Both the position numbers and the translations under genes were made by a program. Shown here one piece after another: positions 26,001 to 33,912 of a stretch of DNA of 63,198 bases. This stretch comes from a virus. The stretch is taken from positions 1 through 63,198 of IMG/VR virus record IMGVR_UViG_3300028146_000011; one strand, given 5' to 3'. The notes beneath the pieces were generated by a model. The model made no database searches. It saw only the letters and a program-made list of their open reading frames with translations, and was not told where the DNA came from. Each line of letters begins with the position of its first letter. Within the stretch, counting starts at the first letter, position 1.

Positions 26001-26458
26001 GTGGGTGCAGTGTTAGGGGGAGCAACACCGATAGCCCTCACCACTCCGTCTGGCCTGACCTTGGACATCTTCAACCTATCGTAGACATACATCCACGACT
26101 CAGGAGACTGCTCCGGCCTGAATGGTATAAGAGATAGTGGGTCACCTGAGTAGCCTATGTCCACCTTTGCATAAGAGGTGGACGGGCCAGCATATAGGTT
26201 AGGCCCACCTCCACCAACGTATATGTAGCCAGTTGGTGCAAAGGACTGCGATGGGTCATTCAGACGGCGTACTGAGTTGGGCGGATCTGACAGGGCCATC
26301 AACTGTGTATACCCCGGACGCCCATCAATGCGGCCTTCCTCCAGAATGCGGGCATTAAACAGGTAAGCAAACGACCCCTCTGGCATCCTGTCAATAGGAT
26401 GCACAAGGTCAATGCCCGTGCAGTTCATCCGTAGCGGCAGTCTAGATATGTCAGGCAT
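23030..26458 (-). CDS. Large tail protein (1142 aa), podovirus tail-tube/needle type
   Basis: The start region RILEEGRIDGRPGYTQL resembles the N-terminus of T7-like gp12/tail tubular B proteins, followed by extensive beta-rich repeats. Probably the tail hub or nozzle. The palindrome 24866-24878 encodes VIIT in REGVIITPVAS; a degenerate version near 25870-25882 encodes VTIT in the same frame. Overlaps both neighbours. Confidence 0.8.
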   Translation of the reverse strand: MPDISRLPLRMNCTGIDLVHPIDRMPEGSFAYLFNARILEEGRIDGRPGYTQLMALSDPPNSVRRLNDPSQSFAPTGYIYVGGGGPNLYAGPSTSYAKVDIGYSGDPLSLIPFRPEQSPESWMYVYDRLKMSKVRPDGVVRAIGVAPPNTAPTIELAAPAEALIVDGQATTGWTNTGIATGPAQTDRRPSAVTITDILYDSGNTGWCCIHASISDVSWAPPRSKVILNSGGGNQESVTIRESHPGSSATTLLDILYDIGSDGLCTIKLASQPPVDRNSLLSFSGPTELVRALEVIQSPDGTTYCIRCVTTNTRNPGDACTVLQSWRVYTTQTHAAAETVTVNYLLMTQAAAGTGGVTDTVAVNASVANGRPVDAANDYLHISMFFQNAAVIGSVQLMLALDATPSFSFTDPGNAYVFTLSGSALQVLGSSASSWVEIVVPISSGVRFGSDQTKTLASIQGVAIQVVTSAASNWGFDWLYLFGTYGPVVQPNSPVGLSYATTNRDSSTGAKSVPSPITRYQLFPLREGVIITPVASTQAGVDSLDIYRIGGTITSLLYVGTATNAPTSPASYTDGLPDTSVLVANQAAPITSLQPWPLLVSPWTGTCQVVGTSVVWLSGSKFNTALVTNSAIIINGTVFQTFGNPESTTKLQLTQDGGDIAIASFTLASPTLAGQPLPFAFGSLEGPFAPVIFALGDPLNGGLLYFTNFSDADGASDANTLELSTPSQDLVSGDVWKGMAIVGSREDIFVVRYSYLTQIGASGSTSYQWSKVSAPSGMWSRWACCACPIGVAYLGRDGIYIASDTTAVSITDERLYPLFPHDGQAAEAINSGSNIILPVDMTQLQFLHLTYCDESLRFSYKDTGGNFNTLVYEIYKKRWLLNNYGNNIIRHYLVEPSSSAPNDQEILMLSVDSDSIMQSGGNTDNGKVINTIVLTPSADGGDERAQKLYVDEMVQADGNGTVAVAASFDNAQSFSPVTNFSVTGSIQQFLQNIASLADLTLHRNIGAKFAWTGGPDGPRLYAWEMSAFLQPYLSQFFVTQFIPFSFPGWKHMRRMYPAIISNSPVLMTIKTQDDRTYGPFTIPSTGGQYRILPQMLPHGVKDLAFALQLDGQGQNFAFFPQDFTIETKQWTEESYINLAVFRA

Positions 26459-27908
26459 TGATACTCATCCTATCTGGCCGCTCTGCGCTCTCCTTGCGAG
26501 GCTGGCCAAACAGCGGTGCCAAGTATGTAATACGGGCTTTGTTGACACCCGCCCTCAACGACACAGACTTGAGGAACGAGTCATAGTCTGACATGGTGGA
26601 CTTGAACTCATTTCCACCACACTTGAATAGGAGGATATGCTGCACATAGTCGCGGATAGCAGACAGGTCTTCTGGCCCCACTTGGATAAAGTTGGATGAT
26701 ACTGGGGAGCCGCCAAGTAATGTAGGCAGAGGAGCCTTCTGTACTACATCCACAGAAAATCCGTATGGGTTGTCAGTTATGACTGGCGTGTTGCTGGAGT
26801 GGTCATAGATGATACCAAACTGATCCAACAGCAATCCTGGTGTAATGATTACAGTGTCGTAGAGAGCGCCAAACATCTCCGGCAATCCAGTCCTGTTTCT
26901 CCAATTAGGATCGCCAGCGTCAATGGCAGTTATCGAGTCCATCGGTATAGGCTTGCCATTGTACAGGAGGCGAATGACAGAGGTGGCATTCTCAGCCATC
27001 TTTAATGACTGCTGGTACCTCTGCTCGGCATAGTCGGCGCGTAGTGGGTCAGTGATCTGACTGTTAGAGGATAGGATGTCCGCTAAAGCCGCGTACTTGA
27101 TAGCGTGTGCCCACTCGTCAGGCACGTTGAACAACGAGATGGGACTAGTCAAGTCCATCTGCAAGGAGTCAACAGTTAGCACCTCAAGGACACCTGTATT
27201 AACAGGTGGAGGTACAAGCTGTAACTTGAGTGGTGACAGTTCTGCCTCAGAGTACCCATATGGAAGTCCTGGGGATGTAGTCCAGTCAGGTGTGCCCTTG
27301 TCAAACGCCCAAGCATCCTGACGCCATAGAGTTGTCCACCTGTCGGCTAGTGGGAATATAGCGGAGCCTGCCCCCACAGACTTATCCATCCATGAAGCTC
27401 TGTGGACAAACACTGACTGTTGGTCAAGGGTAATCAAGCCGTCAGGTGGGGCTGGAGTGATGTATGGTACGTGGATACTAATGGGAATCTTGAAGTCTTT
27501 AACAAATCGGTCGCGGGCTATCTGGATAGCAGCAAGGATGGTGCCCACCGTTACCTGACCACTCATCTGTTGGCCAGACAGACCATTAGGAGCTTCCAGC
27601 AGCATATACTGGATCTCTCTAACCATCTGATCTAGCGTGTACGAGTACCCTCGCAGGTCTGGAATGGCTACAGGCAGGGACACAACAGGAGAAGGTACGA
27701 AGTCTGCTTGCGCCCCTAACGGCACAGGGGGGTAGAGGGTGAATGCGCCTCTAGTTCTCCAGTAGCTTGTGTACGCGCCCCAGACGTTTAGGGCTTCATA
27801 CGTAGCGAACTGGATCTCTTGACGAGTCCAATATACCGCCGTCGTGTCATCAAGTATGACGCCGATAGATGTAATGAAATCGTCAAGAGTTGTGGTCTGG
27901 TAGGGCAC
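26451..27908 (-). CDS. Tail/adaptor protein (485 aa)
   Basis: The N-terminal helices (FITSIGVILDDTTAVYWTRQEIQFATYEALNV, about 11-42, interrupted) look like connector adaptors of podoviruses, and the middle is beta-rich. It may be related in fold to the product at 28562-29851. The palindrome 26841-26853 encodes VIIT (DTVIITPGLL). Confidence 0.75.
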   Translation of the reverse strand: MPYQTTTLDDFITSIGVILDDTTAVYWTRQEIQFATYEALNVWGAYTSYWRTRGAFTLYPPVPLGAQADFVPSPVVSLPVAIPDLRGYSYTLDQMVREIQYMLLEAPNGLSGQQMSGQVTVGTILAAIQIARDRFVKDFKIPISIHVPYITPAPPDGLITLDQQSVFVHRASWMDKSVGAGSAIFPLADRWTTLWRQDAWAFDKGTPDWTTSPGLPYGYSEAELSPLKLQLVPPPVNTGVLEVLTVDSLQMDLTSPISLFNVPDEWAHAIKYAALADILSSNSQITDPLRADYAEQRYQQSLKMAENATSVIRLLYNGKPIPMDSITAIDAGDPNWRNRTGLPEMFGALYDTVIITPGLLLDQFGIIYDHSSNTPVITDNPYGFSVDVVQKAPLPTLLGGSPVSSNFIQVGPEDLSAIRDYVQHILLFKCGGNEFKSTMSDYDSFLKSVSLRAGVNKARITYLAPLFGQPRKESAERPDRMSINA

Positions 27909-28097
27909 TTACTTGTGATAGCTGCGTGCGTGTTCGCTGCAAGGCCCTTCGATCGTTGTCTTGCCTTCGCCCTTGCCCAAGTTACCGCTAGATGGATAGT
28001 GTTTGGTGGGCAGTTTAAGTGCGTCACCCGGCTTGTTGCTGCCGTTGTAGTCGCCTGCCGGAGTCTCGATACCTGTTACGCTCTTGTCCTTTTCCAT
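27909..28097 (-). CDS. Small hydrophilic virion-operon protein (62 aa)
   Basis: A polar, Gly/Ser/Lys-rich protein without hydrophobic core, probably unstructured. It ends 1 bp before the next start. Its role is unknown; small polar proteins of this kind recur four times in this operon. Confidence 0.7.
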   Translation of the reverse strand: MEKDKSVTGIETPAGDYNGSNKPGDALKLPTKHYPSSGNLGKGEGKTTIEGPCSEHARSYHK

Positions 28098-28118
28098 GTT
28101 GTCTCCTTACTGTAATGA

Positions 28119-28529
28119 TTACAGTCTGTTCTCTTTGTTTTTGTTATGTACGGCCAGTTCCCAAGCCGCCACGTTGGATGAGAGGTTATCAACCGCCACG
28201 CCAAGCTCATCACTAGACTTGCGCATCTCTTTCACAGCGTCAATCACCGTCGTCATGACTTCGGTGACCTTAGTAGTCATCTCAACAATTCGGGCGTCCT
28301 TCTCTCTCATCGCATTCCATAGGACTCTAACAGCTATAGCTAACACGGCTACAACTGTCAAATGCTCCACTGGAGTCACAAAGGGTGACACGTCGGGGAC
28401 TGTATTCACTGCCGTCTGCATCACTAGGGCCGAAAAGCTGAGGCCAATTAGGGATTTGACTGCCACTACACCGTGGGTCACTGCCACATCTCCCCTCAGC
28501 CGAAAGCCCTCACCCAAGGGATTCGGCAT
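28119..28529 (-). CDS. Membrane protein with coiled coil, holin candidate (136 aa)
   Basis: Two hydrophobic stretches (about 20-45 and 52-72) precede a long amphipathic coiled coil (about 75-120). This architecture occurs in phage holins and in tail-associated membrane proteins. No lysozyme adjoins it, so holin is a guess. The TAA stop is in the palindrome 28111-28123. Confidence 0.7.
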   Translation of the reverse strand: MPNPLGEGFRLRGDVAVTHGVVAVKSLIGLSFSALVMQTAVNTVPDVSPFVTPVEHLTVVAVLAIAVRVLWNAMREKDARIVEMTTKVTEVMTTVIDAVKEMRKSSDELGVAVDNLSSNVAAWELAVHNKNKENRL

Positions 28530-28561
28530 ACCACAAAATCTCCTTACTTATTATCTCATGT

Positions 28562-29851
28562 TTACCCTAGAAGGTATGGCGCATGTTGCTGTTGCCATTG
28601 ACCGTCGAGCCAAGGAGCCGGAGCGTATGGGTATACTTGATAGTCAATCAAGCTAACTCCCACCTCTTCATCGTTTCTCTCCAGGTCAATCAGCATGTCT
28701 CTAACCTTACCCGCGTGATACCCGGCCTGCCTCAAGTCGTGGTACACGTTTGGATGGTCAGCATCCGGTCCTGGATACTCGGCGCACTTCTCAAGCGCCA
28801 TCTCAAGTAGCACCTCTCCACGATTGGCCACGAATGGCGGTAGCATCGGCTGATCGTCAGACAAATCATACTCTTTGGCAATGTATATATAAGGATAGAG
28901 GTAACCACTGAAGGTAGGTGCAGGCCACAACTCATATCTCGGCACACCTACAGACTGTTGATTGAGAGACGGGAAGCACTGGATAAGGAACTGTTGGCCA
29001 GCTATGTACGTGTTTGTGGGATCAGGCGGCCAGAATATCTGCACACCGTATTCTAGAGTAAGTGGATCTGGAGAGGACGCAATACCGGTGTTATTGACAG
29101 CCCCAGGCATACGCTGCCAACTGTACACACAGCTATTGATGCCTCCAGTAGTGATAGTGATGATGTATGACAGAGGTACTGGGAAGGTAAAGCCTGTGTC
29201 AGTTGTAGTCAGGCAGAACTTAGTTGGAGGGAGGCCAGAGGTGCCAGCAAACGGCATAGCTTGGCCTACTACACCATTCTGACTCTGTTGCTGGTAGTCT
29301 CTGAATGCAACAGCGTACGTCTGTCCGAAGTTAGTACGCTGCGGGTCCAACATCGCAAGGTCGGCCTGAGTAATGTTGGTCCATAGTCTAAAGCCATCCT
29401 TAATAGACACCGCCGCATAGAAGCTACCGAAGTCTGACGGCACTGGGTAGTACGCTTGCAGAATCGTGTAGGCTAAGTTGGATACGTCAGGACCGGCCCA
29501 CGGCTGATCTATATATAAGAGGGTAGGCGAGATGACAGCAATGATCGTGTAGAAGGGGTACAGCAGACCACCCACTCTGATCTGTCGGCCTATCATGTTA
29601 ACTGTCCAGTTGGTGTTAGTACCGCTGATCGCCGCTGGATTCCCTATGCCCTGAGCTACATTGGTGGAGGCTGTGCCGGTGGTGTAGATGTCAGGAGGAG
29701 CAAACGTGTTGGATCTACGTCTAAAGCTCCACTCACGGCGGGCTTGCAGGCTGTGCCAGGAGTCGTTGATGAACTGCTTAGCAAGGACAACTCCCACCTG
29801 TGGCGCTCTGTTTAGCAGCCGATTATAAAGGGTGATGAAGTTGTCAGCCAT
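28562..29851 (-). CDS. Head-tail adaptor / tail tubular A-like protein (429 aa)
   Basis: The helical N-terminus (FITLYNRLLNRAP...INDSWHSLQARREWSFRR) is typical of gp11-like adaptors that form a ring under the portal; the remainder is beta-rich. Start chosen at MADNF. Lies just downstream of capsid-region genes, the usual order. Confidence 0.75.
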   Translation of the reverse strand: MADNFITLYNRLLNRAPQVGVVLAKQFINDSWHSLQARREWSFRRRSNTFAPPDIYTTGTASTNVAQGIGNPAAISGTNTNWTVNMIGRQIRVGGLLYPFYTIIAVISPTLLYIDQPWAGPDVSNLAYTILQAYYPVPSDFGSFYAAVSIKDGFRLWTNITQADLAMLDPQRTNFGQTYAVAFRDYQQQSQNGVVGQAMPFAGTSGLPPTKFCLTTTDTGFTFPVPLSYIITITTGGINSCVYSWQRMPGAVNNTGIASSPDPLTLEYGVQIFWPPDPTNTYIAGQQFLIQCFPSLNQQSVGVPRYELWPAPTFSGYLYPYIYIAKEYDLSDDQPMLPPFVANRGEVLLEMALEKCAEYPGPDADHPNVYHDLRQAGYHAGKVRDMLIDLERNDEEVGVSLIDYQVYPYAPAPWLDGQWQQQHAPYLLG

Positions 29852-29915
29852 ATACAAAATGGGCAGGGCAGCCGCTAGACCACCCTGCCCTGATTCCCCT
29901 ATCCTGTGCCGTCAG

Positions 29916-30125
29916 TTACTTGTGAAAGCTCTTCAATGTCTCTGCCAGTCGCGCCCTCTTGCCTACTTTGCCGCCCATATGCTCTGCCTTCTTGAGCTTG
30001 GACTCTGGAATGCGCTTATTTGCGGGCACGCCTAAGTCTCTGTGAAGTTCACCTTTTCGCTTAATCGCGCCCTTGATCCACTTGCCGGATGATGACTCAC
30101 TGCCCTTGCCCTCAAGGTCTTCCAT
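29916..30125 (-). CDS. Small basic conserved phage protein (69 aa)
   Basis: The core SGKWIKGAIKRKGELHRDLG...KIPESKLKKA...RARLAETLKSF follows a pattern widespread in phage genomes (IKKPGAL-type small basic proteins) found near structural genes. It possibly binds nucleic acid or is packaged. The ATG is 1 bp from the stop of the upstream gene. Confidence 0.8.
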   Translation of the reverse strand: MEDLEGKGSESSSGKWIKGAIKRKGELHRDLGVPANKRIPESKLKKAEHMGGKVGKRARLAETLKSFHK

Positions 30126-30126
30126 G

Positions 30127-30378
30127 TTAACCTTCTCTTGAGAGCACCATAACGCGGGCCGCCCACGCACCAGCCGTGACAAAAGTGATGACTGCACCAC
30201 CAGCGGGCCATGTCGCACCGACTGCAATCGCTGTCGTCGGTGTAATGATTACATCGCGGATGCCGGGGTTAGGCAGCGTCAACGTGTCGCCATTGTTACC
30301 CGACAGGTCAAAGAACCGGGCAACAAGGTCGCCCATGACGTGACGCTGGGCGATGTTAGTTGGGAGAATTGCTGCCAT
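30127..30378 (-). CDS. Small beta-rich virion protein (83 aa)
   Basis: Likely a capsid-associated or minor structural protein: hydrophobic beta strands, few charges. The palindrome 30241-30253 encodes VIIT in IRDVIITPTTAIAV, a beta strand by pattern. The gene lies between a probable head decoration gene and a small basic protein. Confidence 0.75.
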   Translation of the reverse strand: MAAILPTNIAQRHVMGDLVARFFDLSGNNGDTLTLPNPGIRDVIITPTTAIAVGATWPAGGAVITFVTAGAWAARVMVLSREG

Positions 30379-30387
30379 GTTAGCTCC

Positions 30388-30969
30388 TTAGTCGAGGAAG
30401 GCGATGTTGACGTTGCACTGTGCCGTGTTGTTGGTGACCGTCGCGGACGTGAAGTAGCCCAACAGTTGAGTCGGCGGCGCAGTGGCAACGGTGTTCGAGA
30501 TCATGCGGGCTGTGTTGGCCGTGGTGTCTGCCGTAGCCGGTCCACCCTGCGTGATGGTGCCGTTGACCTGGACAGTTCCAAGGCCCTGGATAAGCAAGTC
30601 CGTCATGTAAAGCTGGGGCTGACCGTCAGGGCCGTTGACGTTCGGTGACACAGTAGGCACTTGGACGAACACACCGGCCACACGATTGGGCGCACCAGAT
30701 GGGCCGTAGTCGCACTGCTTGGGGTCGTTGGTGACAAGAGCCAGAGAGAAGCTCTTCCAGTATGCCAACTGACCAGATACGATGGCTCCAACTGAGGTGC
30801 TTGACGTAGCGCCAGAGTCCACCTGCACGCGAAGGTATGTCTTGCCGGTGTTCTGATCCGTGAAGGTGCAGCCCAGTTCACCTGGAGCGTAATAGGGCGA
30901 CGGAGCGTTAGTCTTGTCTGGTGTGCCATTCGGCATGTACGGATTCGAGATTTGCTTGTATACCTGCAT
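30388..30969 (-). CDS. Probable capsid decoration / head protein (193 aa)
   Basis: A Thr/Asn/Gly-rich beta protein encoded directly downstream of the major capsid gene, the normal place for head decoration proteins. No named family is recognised. Confidence 0.7.
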   Translation of the reverse strand: MQVYKQISNPYMPNGTPDKTNAPSPYYAPGELGCTFTDQNTGKTYLRVQVDSGATSSTSVGAIVSGQLAYWKSFSLALVTNDPKQCDYGPSGAPNRVAGVFVQVPTVSPNVNGPDGQPQLYMTDLLIQGLGTVQVNGTITQGGPATADTTANTARMISNTVATAPPTQLLGYFTSATVTNNTAQCNVNIAFLD

Positions 30970-30994
30970 GGTGATCTCCTGTAATGATTACACT

Positions 30995-32194
30995 CTAGCT
31001 CTGGAAGTTGTAGCCGTAGGTCACGTAGCCGGGCAGGATGGACCAATTGTGAGCAAGGAGCACCTTACCCACGAGCTTAGTGTTTCCAGCGGAGGGGATG
31101 AAGCCGTCGTCATCCAAGCTACCGTCGAAGGGCTTGGACTTACTGGTGCGGTACTTCACCATCGGCTTGCGGATGTTCTCGAACCAGATGGTTTCACCGA
31201 AGATGCTGCCACCAACGCCGGCTGCACCTGCACCATTGCCCCACATTGCAGCCGGAGCCGGGTAAGCAGAGGCGTTGTTACCGTTGGCGTAGTTGAACAT
31301 ACGCACCGCAACACGGTCGTTGGTGCCGTTTGAGTTGGGCACGGTCGCCGGGTTGGTAGACGCCACGCTGTTGGCGGGGTTCATCAGGTACGAGCCGGGA
31401 GCGTAGCGGCTGGAGAGAATCGTCGCGCCGTTGTACTCCAGACCACGGAAGCCAGCCTTACCAATGGTGGTGTTCTGGAAGCGCTGCTGGGTCTGGTAGT
31501 TGTTGCGGATAAAGCCGTAGCCAGTGGGCGTAGTCGTGATGACGTTGCACTCGTACTTGCCGGAGCCAAAGTTGACTGACTGATACATCGTCTCCATCTG
31601 AGGCAGAGTGATGACGCCGCCAGCAAAGTTGAAGGGCTTGGGGGCGAACATACGGCCACCGTACAGAGAACGGGTGAGTGTGCCGTAGATGGGGTACGTG
31701 TTGCCGTCCCACCCAGGGTTGACGCCATCGCTAGAGGCTTCAAGCAAGCCGTTCGGGAACTTGACGAAGCTCGCCGTCTGGCCTTGCAGGTAGCGTTGTA
31801 GTGCCGTCTGCGCACCCAGTTGGATGAACGCAGAGTCAACGCGCTCTGTCACCAGATTGATGACCGCCAGCGGGTCGCCCGCCACGTTGAACACGCGGAT
31901 GTCCTCTTTATAGAAGGGGATCATGACAACATTGAACTTGGGCACGAACTGCAATGCCTGTTCAATCTGACGCTGATCCGCAGGAAGGTCCTGACCCTTG
32001 CTGTAGGGGCCACCATCCTGGACATCGTACTCGATGTTGTCATTCCAGTTGAGGCCGCCGCCGATCTCTTCGTGGCAGTTCTCACCAATCATGGACATCG
32101 TTGGATCATGGTTGAAAACCAGATCGCGTAACTCGGGGTTCTCGTCAATGTACCTCCGAGTGGTGACGCTCAACTGTGTGGCGATGTCAGGCAT
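30995..32194 (-). CDS. Major capsid protein (HK97-fold type)
   Basis: Size (399 aa), place after the scaffold gene, and segments such as DPLAVINLVTERVDSAFIQLGAQTALQRYL (long spine helix, about 108-137) suggest the HK97-fold capsid protein. The C-terminus is glycine-rich. Forms the icosahedral shell. The palindromes at 30980-30992 and 32205-32217 flank the gene on both sides. Confidence 0.82.
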   Translation of the reverse strand: MPDIATQLSVTTRRYIDENPELRDLVFNHDPTMSMIGENCHEEIGGGLNWNDNIEYDVQDGGPYSKGQDLPADQRQIEQALQFVPKFNVVMIPFYKEDIRVFNVAGDPLAVINLVTERVDSAFIQLGAQTALQRYLQGQTASFVKFPNGLLEASSDGVNPGWDGNTYPIYGTLTRSLYGGRMFAPKPFNFAGGVITLPQMETMYQSVNFGSGKYECNVITTTPTGYGFIRNNYQTQQRFQNTTIGKAGFRGLEYNGATILSSRYAPGSYLMNPANSVASTNPATVPNSNGTNDRVAVRMFNYANGNNASAYPAPAAMWGNGAGAAGVGGSIFGETIWFENIRKPMVKYRTSKSKPFDGSLDDDGFIPSAGNTKLVGKVLLAHNWSILPGYVTYGYNFQS

Positions 32195-32218
32195 TTCTGT
32201 CTCCTGTAATGATTACAC

Positions 32219-33007
32219 TTACTGGACTCCGGCTCCCACCCACTCTTTTGCCAAGTCGCGGGTAAGGGCCGTCTTGTCGAACTTGTCAACCTCAGTCTTG
32301 GTGCGCTGACTGAGAGCACTGGGCGTCATGTCCGCACCAGTGGGGAACTGTGCCGACGCGCCACGCTTCTGAAGCTCCTCATCAACACGGCGCTTGATCT
32401 CAGTCTCGCGGGCGGCAGTCTCGACCTTCTCACGCTCAGGCTTGTCCCACTCATCGTATGCCTGATTTAAGTTGCCGTTGTACTTCTTCTCGGCAAGTTC
32501 AGCGACAACCTTGAAGTCGATGGGCGTCTTGCGACCGGCGAACATGTGGCGCTGTACCAGATCGCCAGTGTTCACGAGAAGATCAGACCAACGTGGAGCG
32601 TAGCCGCTCTGGATGCGCTGATCCACCAAGCGGGCAACCTGATCCTCTGTCAAACCGGCAGTGTTTGGAGGGTTGTTGGGGGCTGCACCATTCTCCATCA
32701 TCTTGTTATATGCGCCATCGCCGTACTTGGCGTCATACTTCTTGATGTCCTCAGAAAGCTTGGCGACAGCGGAGTAGTTCTTGTCGTACCAGTCTTTGTA
32801 CGCCTTGGTGCCGGGCTTGCCGTCCACACCATCTAACTCAGACTGGAGAGCATTGACGCGAGTTTCAAGCTGACCGTACTCATCCTGCGCCTTAAGCGCG
32901 ACCAAACGAGCCTTGTTGCCATCCTTGTTGATCTGCGCCTTCACGATCTCTGCTTGTTCGGGCGTCAAACCCTCTGTCAGCCAGCTTGTCAGTGTGTTGA
33001 TGTCCAC
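32219..33007 (-). CDS. Scaffolding protein (262 aa)
   Basis: A strongly charged, largely helical protein with heptad-like stretches (about 15-95 and 150-225). It sits directly upstream of the capsid gene, the usual scaffold position. Organises procapsid assembly and is then lost. It is flanked by palindromes at 32205-32217 and 33024-33036. Confidence 0.8.
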   Translation of the reverse strand: MDINTLTSWLTEGLTPEQAEIVKAQINKDGNKARLVALKAQDEYGQLETRVNALQSELDGVDGKPGTKAYKDWYDKNYSAVAKLSEDIKKYDAKYGDGAYNKMMENGAAPNNPPNTAGLTEDQVARLVDQRIQSGYAPRWSDLLVNTGDLVQRHMFAGRKTPIDFKVVAELAEKKYNGNLNQAYDEWDKPEREKVETAARETEIKRRVDEELQKRGASAQFPTGADMTPSALSQRTKTEVDKFDKTALTRDLAKEWVGAGVQ

Positions 33008-33031
33008 GTCATGTCTCCTAAACTGTAATGA

Positions 33032-33406
33032 TTACACTCCAGAGGGGCCGCCCACCGGCCCAGTCAGACCACCAGGACCGCCAGGAGGAAGACCACCAGC
33101 GCTAACACCACCTGTTAGACCGCTAGGCTGTAGTGCTTGCTGTGCTGCCATTGGCAGCAATGATACAGCAAGCGCCACGATTTGACCACAAACTTGCTCT
33201 GCGCCAGGAATCGCACCGGACTGAACAACCTGTTTTGCAGCGGCAATGATGTCGTCCACCGCTTTCTTAACAGGTGCTATGCCGGATACGATTGAGGACA
33301 TTGCAGATTGTGGTCCGGCTGACGCACCCTGACTCTCGCCAGCCCCAGAGAGGTTGGGCAGAGGAGGCAGGGGAGCAGCAGCCGGAGATGATGGGGAGGG
33401 GGTCAT
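33032..33406 (-). CDS. Pro/Gly/Ala-rich small virion protein (124 aa)
   Basis: N-terminal (1-35) and C-terminal (95-124) low-complexity proline/glycine stretches flank a hydrophobic helical part (about 40-92). Function unknown. The TAA stop lies in the palindrome 33024-33036. Confidence 0.7.
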   Translation of the reverse strand: MTPSPSSPAAAPLPPLPNLSGAGESQGASAGPQSAMSSIVSGIAPVKKAVDDIIAAAKQVVQSGAIPGAEQVCGQIVALAVSLLPMAAQQALQPSGLTGGVSAGGLPPGGPGGLTGPVGGPSGV

Positions 33407-33411
33407 GAAGG

Positions 33412-33588
33412 TTACTTGTGGTGAGGACCGGCGATCTCCGACTTCTTGCCGAAACTGTGTTTGCCCAGCTTTGCGCCAAAGCCGTGCTCTTTCTTGCCCA
33501 TGTGACCGGCGTGCTTCATGTGGTGCTTGCCGCCCATGTGCTCCGGCTTCTTGCCCTCATGCTCTGCGCCTTCTTTGTGGTGTGCCAT
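33412..33588 (-). CDS. His/Lys/Met-rich small protein (58 aa)
   Basis: Missed by ordinary length limits. Very rich in His, Lys, Gly and Met (HMGGKHHMKHAGHMGKKEHG). It may bind metal or nucleic acid. Its ATG overlaps the TAA of the preceding gene (TAATG), which supports it as translated. Seems to be made with the head proteins. Confidence 0.7.
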   Translation of the reverse strand: MAHHKEGAEHEGKKPEHMGGKHHMKHAGHMGKKEHGFGAKLGKHSFGKKSEIAGPHHK

Positions 33589-33791
33589 TATGCTAAGGCT
33601 CCTTTTCCTCGGAGTTTGGACAGTGACTCTGCCTTGGTGCTGGTTTTGCCCAACTTACCAGGGCTACCGGGGTTCTTGCGTTGAAACAGAACACGAGCGC
33701 CCAGAACACGGCGTCCAACAGTGGGGGTAGCATCAGCAAAACCGCTGGGCTGATCCTCATTGCCGGATGTAATTGAGCCGCTGTAAGCCAT
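33588..33791 (-). CDS. Small basic virion-operon protein (67 aa)
   Basis: Polar N-terminal third, then an Arg/Lys-rich C-terminal half (RRVLGARVLFQRKNPG). No family is recognised. It starts the small-gene group between portal and scaffold. Confidence 0.7.
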   Translation of the reverse strand: MAYSGSITSGNEDQPSGFADATPTVGRRVLGARVLFQRKNPGSPGKLGKTSTKAESLSKLRGKGALA

Positions 33792-33912
33792 CAGCTATCA
33801 TCCTACGTCTCAGGTATGCACCCGTCAATATAAGTTTTAGATAAGTTGAATGTTGTCAACATATCAGTTGTACATAGTTGTGAAAGGCCCTCACCGAAGT
33901 GTAATGATTACA
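33792..33912. other. Intergenic region with possible internal promoter
   Basis: About 120 bp without a gene. On the minus strand TTGACA lies at 33852-33857 and is followed by AT-rich sequence but without a well-spaced -10 box, so a promoter for the head genes is possible but weak. The right edge carries the exact palindrome 33900-33912, directly after the portal stop. Confidence 0.4.

Noticed and set aside
27871-27883. Further copy of the palindrome at 27871
   Set aside because: Only one half-site matches (three or more mismatches), so it is not counted, although it falls in a gene.
33852-33880. Strong promoter before the head genes
   Set aside because: TTGACA is present on the minus strand but no -10 box stands at 16-18 bp; kept only as a weak possibility in the region entry.
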